A DNA stretch of 64,000 bases from Nemertoderma westbladi (taxonomy: Eukaryota > Xenacoelomorpha > Nemertodermatida > Nemertodermatidae). The notes beneath the pieces were generated by a model. The model had not been told where the DNA came from, did no database searches, and worked only from the letters and a program-made list of their open reading frames with translations. Of the stretch, positions 55,160 through 64,000 are shown in pieces. The stretch's first letter is position 1; each line of letters opens with the position of its first letter. The translations under genes and the position numbers were made by a program. Location of the stretch: contig JAUCBJ010007452.1 of assembly GCA_032718475.1 (NCBI GenBank), positions 25,001-89,000 of the forward strand. The letters run 5' to 3'.

Positions 55160-56779
55160 GATCTATTCTCGTCCAAGGGGTTCGATGTTCTTACTCCTAT
55201 TGGGGTATATTGTTGATATTGTGATGGGGAAATGTCACCCTGTCCCCCCCCCCCCCCCCACCGGTATGCTTGGTACTGGGGTTGATGTTAATATATTGGG
55301 GCCCATACACCTATCCGCAATAATTCTCCCCTCCCCTGGGTATATGTTATGTCCTTGCATGCTGTAGTCATACTGCTGTGCTGGTACCGGTATAGGCCTA
55401 TCTACTTCTGGCCTACCTGCCGGTATATACTCCGTGACTTCCGGGTTTAATCCCGTTGTTTGCGCTATCCTATCGCCTATATTATCTCTCTCAGCATGGC
55501 CTATGGTATGTGCAGTAAGGCCTACAGTATGTCCTGCAGTCTGTATGTGTCGCTCGGGATCAAAGTTTATCCTTCTCGAATAATCCTCCCCGCGGCTACC
55601 ATATTCTCGATCGGTAGGTATATCCCGTCGGGAAGTTTCTCTTCGACCCCCTCTACTGCTCTCGTCCTCGTGCCGGTACGTCCTGTACCTCTCTCTCTGT
55701 GCGTAATACGCCTCGTCAGGTCACGTTCCTCCGGGGCGATGGCAATCTCCCGAAGTTCGACCCCACTGACTCTCCGTCTCCACCTCTACTACCGACGGCT
55801 CGCTATCCGTCCTCGCTCTCCTGTCGTTCGTGGCGACACTTCTTCTACTCTCTTCCTTTCTTCTCTCTGTAGTGCAGTATTCCCGCTCGTGAGATCTCTC
55901 GTCGACCTCCCGGTTAAACTCCACTGTTCTTCTTCCCTCTTCTGATTGGGCTCGACGCCTCGTCGCGGGCCCTCTCGCGACGTCAACCTGTCTCTCTCTG
56001 CTCGATCGCACGCCGCTGGGGATACTCGCAATCCCCTTACTACTCTCCATCGCCGGGTGCTGCGGTTCACCTAATTCGCCCCGCGCATTATCCGCCGACG
56101 CTTGTGGGACACTCTTTGCCCGCTCGCCGCTAATCTCTCGTTGTGGGGCTCCTGTAGCCCCCCCCCCCCCCCACTCGCCACATCTAACTTCACTATCTCT
56201 TACTTCGCTACTACACCCCTCTCTAGTCGACACATTAACCCTACTGCGGCTGGGTCTATTCACCCCCGCCTCTCCCTCTGCTACTGTGTGGCCTACCAGG
56301 CCCTCTACTTCCTGCCTACTAACTACGTGGCCTACCAGGCCCTCACTGGGTTGACTCAACCCCGCCACTTCCTGCCTACTAACTACGTGGCCTACCAGGC
56401 CCTCGTCGGGTTGACTCAACCCGGTCACTTCCTGCCTACTAACTACGTGGCCTACCAGGCCCTCATCCGTCGGGCTGCCCGCGCCCGCCGCGTTTATATT
56501 AATAGCACCATTACTAGTATCGCCCGTTAGATCAATTAAATCCTCCAAATCAATTAAATTGTTTTGCACGCCTAAATTAGAAACGGAATTACTTTGTTCG
56601 TTCGAAATAAGATTATCTGAATTATTCTGCGTATTTATATTATTTGGATTATTTTGTAAATTTACATTATTTGAATTATTTTGTAGATTTATATTACTTG
56701 AATTATTTGTATTTAAATTTAAATTACTACTACTAGGTAAAATATTTCCTGCAATGAAAGTTTGGTTAGAATTATCCAA
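55160..56779 (-). pseudogene. Element B Gag middle part, fragmented
   Basis: The 55721-56779 frame is Asn-rich (NNSSNINLQNNSNN), then has three ~21-residue repeats (GLVGHVVSRQEV) and an Arg/Glu/Ser-rich end. From 55720 to 55160 the reading changes frame at least twice: an IAIAPEERDL segment, then a Tyr/Pro-rich one. A 16-base C run at 55244-55259 and a 15-base run at 56158-56172 lie inside. Homopolymer slippage, in the genome or in the assembly, explains part of the frame loss. Confidence 0.65.
56290..56475. repeat. 63-bp coding minisatellite in element B gag
   Basis: Three units sharing CTACGTGGCCTACCAGGCCC and CTTCCTGCCTACTAACTAC, plus a partial one. Each codes for a 21-residue GLVGHVVSRQEV-type repeat. 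Unit length is divisible by three. Confidence 0.9.
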
Positions 56780-56822
56780 TACGGTACTATTAATATTAAC
56801 GTTATCTACTGTATTATTATTA

Positions 56823-56838
56823 CCCCCCCCCCCCCCCC
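56823..56838. repeat. 16-base C run (poly-G in element B RNA)
   Basis: One of four long G runs on the element B sense strand. The others are 29465-29478, 55244-55259 and 56158-56172. Two of the coding ones read as poly-Gly, and this one marks a frame change. Confidence 0.9.
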
Positions 56839-57149
56839 GCCCGTACGGTCACACCAGTCTTGGGTCTGTCGTGCGGTCCCTGTAAGTGAGGTATTAATAA
56901 ATGTTTCCACAGCCCTTGGCTCCTCATAAATACTCGAGCCAGTCTCGCTCTCTGACAGCCCCATCTGCGCCAGTTCTAGTCGGCGTTTCTGTTTCGCCTG
57001 ATACTGCATAAGCCCCTTTAGCCGGGCATGCATACCATCCCGCACACGTTTTCTCTCACTCTCCCTCTCTCTGCCCTCTCGTGAATTCTGATCGGCTAAC
57101 TCTGCCTCTCTCGCAACTCTCTCCAGTCGTCTCGCCTCGCGCTCTTTTC

Positions 57150-57285
57150 GCTCGTTATCCGCACTCACCTCGCGCTCTTTACGTTCCGCCTCACGCTCTG
57201 CCTCGCGCTCTTTACGTTCCGCCTCACGCTCTGCCTCGCGCTCTTTACGTTCCGCCTCACGCTCTGCCTCACGCTCTTCTTGCTC
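57150..57285. repeat. 33-bp coding minisatellite in element B gag
   Basis: About four units with GCGCTCTTTACGTTCCGCCT, coding for the EREAERKEREA coiled-coil repeat on the minus strand. Confidence 0.88.
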
Positions 57286-57814
57286 CTTCCTTTCCATCCT
57301 CCCTATTTCCTCGCACTCCCTAAATCTTCTCGCAGCCCTCTCGGCCCTCTCTTTGTTCTCTCTAACCAGCTCTTTCTCCTGCTCTATTAATGCACTCTCT
57401 TCCTCTAACTGTCTCACTAATTCTCTCTGGTCTAGCGCCGCCAGATCGAGTTGGCATGCCAGATCTATTTCTCGCACCCGTTTTTCTTTTGCGGAGGATG
57501 TAGCGAACTTATTGGTTGCGACGGACTCCCCCCGCCTTCCCGTCCTGCTAACTTTCCCCCGCCTCCCGGAATTTTCCACAACCGATGAGACCGAATCCTC
57601 GGGGTTAACCTCGGATTCGCCCTCCTGCGGTCTCCCCCAACCCACCAATTTTACTCCCCGGGCATCGACTAAGTATGGCCCTACGTACACTACGCTAGGT
57701 TTCATACCCCTACATTCCCATAGTTCAAACAGTTCGCTGGCCACCCCTCTCACTCTCTCATCGGCCAGTTCTCCCTGTCCAAAATGCATTAAGTAATCAA
57801 AGTGTCTGTTCGAC

Positions 57815-58294
57815 TCACCTAATTGTTTCTTCAGCTTTACCTCGTCTACCTTCGCCCCTCCTTTGGCCTCTTTCAGTTGCTTTGGATTGCGGCGTAGGCT
57901 CGTCGGAGCCGGTCGCTGACCCCGACGTCCTCGTCGCCGACATCTCCTTTATCCCTCCGTGTCCAGCGTCGTACCGGCGGCCCCACCGTCGCCGTTCCGG
58001 TGGGCCGTCCGTCGCCCTCGGCCTGTGGCTGGCCGGCGACTTCGGCACGTCGACCGCCGCTGTGTGTCGACTCGTCTCTCTCCCCCCTCGACTCGTCTCT
58101 CCCTTCTCTCGACTCGTCTCTCCCTTCTCTCGACTCGCTCTCTCGTCTCGACGCTCTCTCTCCTCTTGGATTGCCGAATCACCTATTATCGATGGATCCG
58201 GCGTCGTGGGTCTATACCGTCGCGTCGCGGCCTCGCGGATCGTTAGATCGCCGTCCGGGGTCCGCGGCGGTGTCGCTTCTCCTTCTCGACTCAT
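57815..58294 (-). pseudogene. Element B Gag N-terminus
   Basis: An ATG at 58294 lies 68 bp inside the 5' LTR. It opens 159 codons rich in Arg, Glu, Ser and Thr, with REKGETS repeats, and is likely disordered. The frame shifts near 57880-57910 into the next Gag part. No known domain. Confidence 0.65.
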
Positions 58295-58361
58295 CTTTAC
58301 TTTACTTTAGTATAGATTGGTGGCTGGCAGTCACAGTAACAGGCAGCTTGGTTCTTTCCAC

Positions 58362-58952
58362 TGTGATGGGATCCGAGAATCCCGGTTTATCCGTTAGCTT
58401 TCCTACGCGTCTCCGCCATGCGTGTGTGAAAAGAGTTTTAGTTGTTGACTGATCGGTGTGTATAAATAAGAAGGTATAATATAACTGAATAGGATATAGC
58501 ACAGTTGGCACAGTTGATTGATGATTAAGTGTACCGGTAAATAGAATGACAATACTGCAGTACACGGAAACGGAGATGGTGGAAAGAGTCCCGGTCCCGG
58601 TACCGCCCTAACTAACTGACTTACTAAAGTGAATGAATATACACAAAGACCGGTAATATATTGCACGGTTGGCCACGTTGCCTTACTCAGTCGATGCTTG
58701 CCCCCCATTGGCTGATAACTCATTTCTCACCCTCCCATTTCCCTGGGTGTGTTTCCCCCTGTAGCTATTACTCTCTCCCTCCCGGAGGTGTAACCTCTGA
58801 CCCCCGCTGTGTGTGTTCCCTTGGGGTTTGTTGCCCCGCTTATTGGGGTGATACAAGGTTGATTGGTAATCAACCTTGTAGTTCCAATATTGCTTAAACC
58901 TCCTGCCCTCCCAACTTTGTGTGGGGTGGTTGGCGGAATTGATACGCTAACA
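58362..58952 (-). repeat. Element B 5' LTR (right copy)
   Basis: 591 bp, with a 6-bp duplication (CCGGTC type) relative to the left copy. The sense-strand sequence just inside begins GTGGAAAGAACC. A primer-binding site starting at its TGG is possible, but I cannot match it to a tRNA. Confidence 0.95.
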
Positions 58953-58957
58953 ACCAT

Positions 58958-60995
58958 GGCCATAAGACTTATTCTACTTAAGCCTAAAATTGACTGTAGG
59001 AATATCTATAAACCAAAATCATGTTACAAAAGAATTCAGGTTTTTAGTTCGGACAAAGTTGCTGAAGTGCGACAAGTATTTCAAGAGACAGACTGGAATA
59101 TTTTCTATGATGAAACCCAGAGTCTAGATGAAAATGTAGAAACAACTGAAAGCTACATAAAGTATGTAATTGATCGACACTTACCCTTGACAAAGATTAA
59201 AACCAGGAAGTTTAATATGCGGCAGCCGATCAAGGGTATTAGTGAACTAATGGAAGAAAAAAGGCTTGCCATTGTGAATAGAGATAATGCCAAGCGAAAT
59301 GAGTGCCAGAGAAAGATTAATAAATTAATATTTAACAAACGTCAATCCGATTTTAGCAGTATGTCAAAAGATCAACTATATAAGCTATCAAGCAACTGCC
59401 CCAAGAACAAACATAAAATTCATACATTTGATGCGAAAGAAGTTGAGAGCTTAAATGAGTTCTTTACTAGGTTTAATGAAGACGTGGACAAAGATGAACC
59501 AACGTACAAAGGAGTTAGCTATGAGAATAATGTGAAAGTCATTGAGCCTCTTGAAGTTGAACATCAAATCCGTAAATTGAAATCAAATACTGCCCAAGGA
59601 AGTAGCATTATATCATCAACTTGCTATAAAACATTCGCTAAGGAACTTTCAATACCATATGCCTCCCTTTTTAATGGCAGCTTTCAACTCCAAAAATATC
59701 CTCAAAATTGGAACTCTGCGCTAACATCTTCTTTACCCAAAAGACACAACTCATCTATCTCAGATAAAACGAGTTTCAGGCCTGTATGTGTTACTCCACT
59801 AAGCTCAAGGATCCTCGACAGGATTGCACTAGGAATTTTCCGTTCTGCAACAGTAGATAGCGATGACATCTTCCAATTTGCGTACAAAAAGGATTATTCA
59901 ACTGCAGATGCAGTGCTTTATTTATTACACCAAATTACGGGAGCACTAGACAAAAGGCACTCAATCGTAAAATGCCTATTCATAGATTACTCCTCTGCTT
60001 TTATTACTGTACTGCAGAACAGATTCTTGAACAAACTGCTAGACGATCTGCCTACAGATATGCGCTGGTTGGTGACTTGGTTACAGTCTTATATGAGTAA
60101 CTTCTCTCAATGCGTTAAATCTGGTAGAATTATATCTCCTACAATAACTCTAAAAGTTGGATTTCCTCAAGGTGGTCCTCTAAGCGGTCCATTGTTTACG
60201 AAAGATACAGATGAAATTAGAGAAGAAGATGGTTCCCTTGCCAAGTATTCCGACGATTCTCGTTGCTTGTACTCTATTAGTTGCTCAAAAGATCATGATA
60301 AATATGAGCTAAGTATTAAGAAAATTGTAGATTTGTCATTAAAGAAAAACTTGAAGCTGAACACAAAGAAGTCTGAGGAACTGTGCTTCATTCCAATAAA
60401 CTTCAAAGACTCTAAAATCGTAGATATTGCAGAGGAAAGAAGGATTACAATTGGGGGTAATGTCGTACCATGACCAGCTGTGGTGAAACATCTGGGAGTG
60501 TGGATATCAGATAATATGTCATGGAAAATCCATGTCTCTAACTTAATAAAAAAAGTTAACTACATAGTCCGCCAGTTCAGCTTCTTCATTCGGTTTGCGA
60601 GTAAAAAGACTATAATTTTTATATTCCAAACGTACATTGCACCACACTATTTGTACTGTTCTGTGGCTTGGGTCCCTCTTACACCATCCAGTCTAAGAAA
60701 GAAGCTGCGTAAACCAATATCACTGTACGCAAGGCACTCTAAGATAGATAAACATGTGTACTTAAAATATATTAATGACGCATTCTCCACTCAATTTGTC
60801 AACATGGTTAACAAGATTGTGGCCACACCCCGACACCCCTTACATGATTTTATCATGGCCTCCAAGTCAACGTCCACCTCAACTCGCAGCAAATACACAA
60901 TGCCAAACGTTCGTACGAAATTATTTCAGAACTCATTTGCACCTATGGCCATACGATACCTTATTAGTAATGATATGCCGTTATTTTTCGACTGA
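58958..60995 (+). pseudogene. LINE reverse transcriptase
   Basis: About 680 codons of non-LTR RT after the element B LTR. Landmarks are SFRPVCVTPLSSRILDR, CLFIDYSSAF (first catalytic Asp), VGFPQGGPLSGPLF and AKYSDDSR (the YADD box, here YSDD). The C-terminal part is HLGVWISDNMSW with a thumb region. An in-frame TGA at 60471-60473 separates the last 171 codons, and the frame resumes straight after it. The region between the GPLF motif and YSDD is shorter than usual. Reading into the LTR (58863-58957) is incidental. Confidence 0.88.
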
Positions 60996-61140
60996 GTTAA
61001 TGTCCAATGTTTATTATTTAATTTCTTATATCATCTATACTTAATGTAATATTACTTAATTTGTCAAAGACTTTATACTTATTACTTACTTACTTATTTA
61101 GCATGTTTTAATGATGCATTTGGTTTTACTATTCCCATTT
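60996..61140 (+). other. LINE 3' untranslated end
   Basis: AT-rich sequence after the RT stop, with a short TTACTTACTTACTTA microsatellite that could be the 3' tail. The exact end and target duplication are not determinable. Confidence 0.5.
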
Positions 61141-61185
61141 ACATTTTATCTATGTACAGGAATTAAAACAATATAATATACATAT

Positions 61186-61252
61186 CGAACCCACGACCTA
61201 CGGGAGATGTGAATTCAATACAACCACTATACCAAGGTGGAACCTTGGAGTT
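61186..61252 (-). ncRNA. tRNA-like relic (possible SINE head)
   Basis: On the minus strand TGGTATAGTGGTTGTATT resembles a D arm/A box, and GTGGGTTCGATAT a T arm/B box, with ~30 bases between. The acceptor pairing is poor. It is probably a tRNA-derived repeat rather than a gene. Confidence 0.5.
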
Positions 61253-62610
61253 TTGGAGTACGCCACGCAGACACTAAATTTGCCATAACTTTTGAGTGCG
61301 TGCATGGATTTTGCTCAAATTACGTACAAACCTTTTCTACGTCAATGCTCTTTGAACACATTTAATAAAATTTACGAAATTACACCAAGAATATTTTGTT
61401 TTACTTTTTTCGCCGGGAAAAAAAAGTAAAATCAATGCAATCCTATGGGTTACTTTTTCTCCCTATTTTGGTCTAATTTTGAGCGAACAAGTAACAATTT
61501 AAGTTGGCTCTACCCGTTAAGGTGCGTCAAAAATGTACTTTTTTAATATTACAATTAATATAGTAAAGTCCACACAAAATTCATCTTACACTTTATTTCT
61601 ACTTATTCGCTTTTTGCAGTATGCATTTCGAAATGTTGACTTCCAAGCCAGTAAACTCCCCATTAATATCGGGTGAAAAAATGTCCCAATTATTCTCAAA
61701 TTTATCCGGCTATATATTACGTTAAAATATCTCGACGACCGGTATTAATTAAAAACCTACGTAAAAAATATAGAAAATTCCGTTGAAGAAAAACAAAGTA
61801 TCATATTAAAAGACTTTTTAATCTTGTTAAAATAATACCAGCACGCTTATTAAACGTTATTTAGATTTTAGCGAGAAGGAACAGATTTCTAGTATTGATT
61901 ACAGAATCGACAGCCACCGGCTGCATTCAAATTGAACCAATTAATTTATTGGAAATTGACTCATTTTAAGTTATTGACTTTCTAGCTCTAAGCTTGAAAG
62001 TCTTATTCGATAAAAATCAATATAGTTAGAAGACTTAAGTCACACATCACACAGTTCAGTCATTTAATGGGAATTAGTATATCTTCATTCTAAAATGATC
62101 TTTATTTTTCGCATAGGCCTACATTAAACTATATGGGGTATAATACAACAAAATACCGCTTAGAACCCGATCTTTACTTGATTTCCCGGCAACGGGATGG
62201 AAATACTAGAAATACAGGAAATACTTTTTATCGTTATAGGTAAAAAGGTACGTTTTTGTCAATACGTCTTAAATGTTAAATCGTATATTTTTCAACAGCA
62301 AAATTTCTGAATAAAACGAAATAGGAAACATTGTCCTTACTGATATAAGAATAAAACTGAAAATTATTTTTTTTATTTCTATGGAATTAATTTCGCACTA
62401 CCAAATCGCCATGGCGGCATATTTTCCATTTTACAGTGCGACATTATATCTCAGTATGTCCCTACGCCATACATTTTACTATGTATATCCAGTATGTCAC
62501 CGCGTCATTATTAGGTTGTTCTAGGAAGTTTGAGTGCATAACTACAAATAATTCCCCACAAATAAATAAAATTGGATTCGCCATTTTGTTCATAATTTTA
62601 GCACATTAAA

Positions 62611-62680
62611 GCTTTTACGGTCCTCGTTCTATTATTTCCCTCGCTGTCGCTCGGGAAACAAAATCACTCGTGCCGTAACG
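62611..62680. repeat. Foldback element with nested arms
   Basis: Inner arms TTTCCC (62635-62640) and GGGAAA (62653-62658) surround TCGCTGTCGCTC. Outer arms are TTACGG (62615-62620) and CCGTAA (62673-62678). The core resembles that of the foldback at 14745-14935, which suggests one small repeat family. Confidence 0.55.
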
Positions 62681-62784
62681 CTATAAAGTAGCAATGTGAA
62701 CAATGAAAAATGACGTATATAGTTATTATTATGGCAAGAAAACAACAGAATGTGCAATTTAGATTGCAGTTTCATGCGAACCTG

Positions 62785-64000
62785 GACAGCCTAACCTTGC
62801 ACTGCCTAACTTGTACTGCCTAACTTGTACTGGCCCAACCTTGCACTGCCTAACTTGTACTGTCTAAACCTGAACTGCTTAACCATGTACTGTCTGAATT
62901 TGCATTGCCTGACCATGTAATGCACAACCCTGCACTGCCAAACTTGTACTGCCTAAACCTGAACTGCTTAACCATGTACTGTCTGAATTTGCATTGCCTG
63001 ACCATGTAATGCACAACCCTGCACTGCCAAACTTGTACTGCCTAAACCTGAACTGCTTAACCATGTACTGTCTGAATTTGCACTGCCTGACCATGTAATG
63101 CACAACCCTGCACTGCCAAACTTGTACTGCCTAAACCTGAACTGCTTAACCATGTACTGTCTGAATTTGCATTGCCTGACCATGTAATGCACAACCCTGC
63201 ACTGCCAAACTTGTACTGCCTAAACCTGAACTGCTTAACCATGTACTGTCTGAATTTGCACTGCCTGACCATGTAATGCACAACCCTGCACTGCCAAACT
63301 TGTACTGCCTAAACCTGAACTGCTTAACCATGTACTGTCTGAATTTGCACTGCCTGACCATGTAATGCACAACCTTGCACTGCCTAACTTGCACTGCCTA
63401 ACTTGTACTGGCCCAACCTTGCACTGCCTAACTTGCACTGCCTAACTTGTACTGGCCCAACCTTGCACTGCCTAACTTGTACTGTCTAAACCTGAACTGC
63501 TTAACCATGTACTGTCTGAATTTGCATTGCCTGACCATGTAATGCACAACCCTGCACTGCCAAACTTGTACTGCCTAAACCTGAACTGCTTAACCATGTA
63601 CTGTCTGAATTTGCACTGCCTGACCATGTAATGCACAACCCTGCACTGCCAAACTTGTACTGCCTAAACCTGAACTGCTTAACCATGTACTGTCTGAATT
63701 TGCACTGCCTGACCATGTAATGCACAACCTTGCACTGCCTAACTTGCACTGCCTAACTTGTACTGGCCCAACCTTGCACTGCCTAACTTGTACTGTCTAA
63801 ACCTGAACTGCTTAACCATGTACTGTCTGAATTTGCATTGCCTGACCATGTAATGCACAACCTTGCACTGCCTAACTTGTACTGTCTAAACCTGAACTGC
63901 TTAACCATGTACTGTCTGAATTTGCATTGCCTGACCATGTAATGCACAACCCTGCACTGCCAAACTTGTACTGCCTAAACCTGAACTGCTTAACCATGTA
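62785..64000. repeat. 89-bp satellite with six ~15-bp subunits
   Basis: The 89-bp period is clear from 62850 on. Within a unit six related pieces of 14-16 bp follow one another, such as AACTTGTACTGCCT, AAACCTGAACTGCTT and AACCCTGCACTGCCA. In places (62785-62860, 63375-63475, 63725-63790, 63855-63880) simple AACTTGCACTGCCT-type runs interrupt the 89-bp order. Open minus frames exist only because the repeat lacks stops. Runs off the window end. Confidence 0.96.

Larger units (their letters stand above)
56806..57789 (-). pseudogene. Element B Gag coiled-coil part ending in poly-Gly
   Basis: Opens (with in-frame sequence back to about 57900) in a globular stretch, FELWECRGMKPSVVYVGPYL. It passes into a ~150-residue Glu/Arg coiled coil with an 11-residue repeat (EREAERKEREA). 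It ends at a run of Gly coded by the 16-base C tract at 56823-56838. The Asn-rich frame of the previous entry resumes directly after that tract, so the break is in the homopolymer. Confidence 0.7.
28880..58952 (-). mobile_element. Element B: BEL/Pao LTR retrotransposon with an exonuclease-like ORF, interrupted by element C
   Basis: Read on the minus strand: 5' LTR 58362-58952, gag 54425-58294, then (across element C) gag-pol 32686-37092, accessory ORF 30120-32106, 3' LTR 28880-29464. ACCAT flanks both ends (28875-28879 and 58953-58957). Without element C it would be about 12.7 kb. Domains are DUF1759-type gag, zinc knuckle, retropepsin, RT, RNase H remnant, H2C2 integrase and the C-terminal DUF5641. 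It has many frameshifts, two or more stops and a deletion over RT motif A. The two LTRs differ at roughly nine sites plus a 6-bp indel over 585 bp, the highest divergence of the three elements. Confidence 0.92.
16223..61140 (+). mobile_element. APE-type non-LTR retrotransposon (LINE), split into three pieces by LTR insertions
   Basis: The LINE is read on the plus strand in three blocks. The N-terminal half of the endonuclease is 16223-16670, the C-terminal half is 28580-28879, and the reverse transcriptase plus tail is 58958-61140. Removing elements A and B and one copy of each target duplication brings the blocks together in order. The order APE endonuclease then RT fits the Jockey/CR1/RTE-like classes, and I cannot place it further. 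Frame slips and at least one in-frame TGA show it is dead. Its 5' start is not defined. Confidence 0.85.
61141..62784. other. AT-rich intergenic sequence
   Basis: No ORF or exon I can support. Apart from the tRNA-like relic and the foldback listed separately I see nothing distinctive in it. Confidence 0.7.

Noticed and set aside
56102-56530. Plus-strand ORFs opposite element B gag and pol (also 54519-55124, 35712-36317)
   Set aside because: Antisense to frames with clear retroelement domains; open only through codon composition and repeats.
62879-63749. Repeated 74-82 codon minus-strand ORFs in the right-hand satellite
   Set aside because: The 89-bp repeat simply lacks stops in these frames; the same peptide recurs every 89 bp.

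Overview
This window is repeat-dominated nuclear DNA from an invertebrate animal. Three things point there: introns with GT/AG borders, a secreted hemopexin/ShKT gene, and BEL/Pao and APE-type non-LTR retrotransposons. I cannot name the species. A lophotrochozoan such as a mollusc is a guess. There is no bacterial-style operon, rRNA gene or CRISPR array.

Left part (1-14.5 kb). A 62-bp satellite fills 1-9220. It abuts a minus-strand host gene (9229-14051, five exons recovered, 3' end outside the window). That gene encodes a signal peptide, a four-bladed hemopexin propeller at one blade per exon, a Pro/Thr linker and ShKT domains. Splice phases agree at every junction. Most introns, and the region just upstream of the ATG, hold tandem or palindromic repeats. 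The minisatellite in intron 3 repeats the exon 3 splice donor itself.

Centre (16.2-61.1 kb). One plus-strand APE-type LINE has been split by a nested series of minus-strand BEL/Pao LTR elements. Each is bounded by TG...CA LTRs and a perfect 5-bp target duplication. Element A (16671-28574, TSD GTATA) and element B (28880-58952, TSD ACCAT) landed 300 bp apart in the LINE endonuclease region. Element C (37093-54424, TSD CTCGC, 2.2-kb LTRs) then landed inside the gag-pol frame of B. By-eye LTR divergence (C lowest, A next, B highest) agrees with this nesting. A has lost RT and integrase but keeps one open 1,228-codon Gag-protease frame. B is broken by frameshifts and lacks the RT motif A region. 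C keeps every pol domain, interrupted by a few stops and one 13-bp duplication.

Each LTR element carries a different extra ORF between pol and the 3' LTR, where env would sit. A has a Cys/His-cluster protein. B has a protein that reads like a DEDD (RNase D/WRN/EXD-type) 3'-5' exonuclease. C has a pair of small unknown proteins. Element C also carries eight copies of a 20-bp palindromic module, several inside coding sequence and read in all three frames, which resembles in-frame palindromic inserts known from other systems. The exonuclease ORF and this module are the most novel-looking signals here.

Right part (61-64 kb). AT-rich sequence holds a tRNA-like relic and a foldback, then an 89-bp satellite built from six ~15-bp subunits runs off the end.
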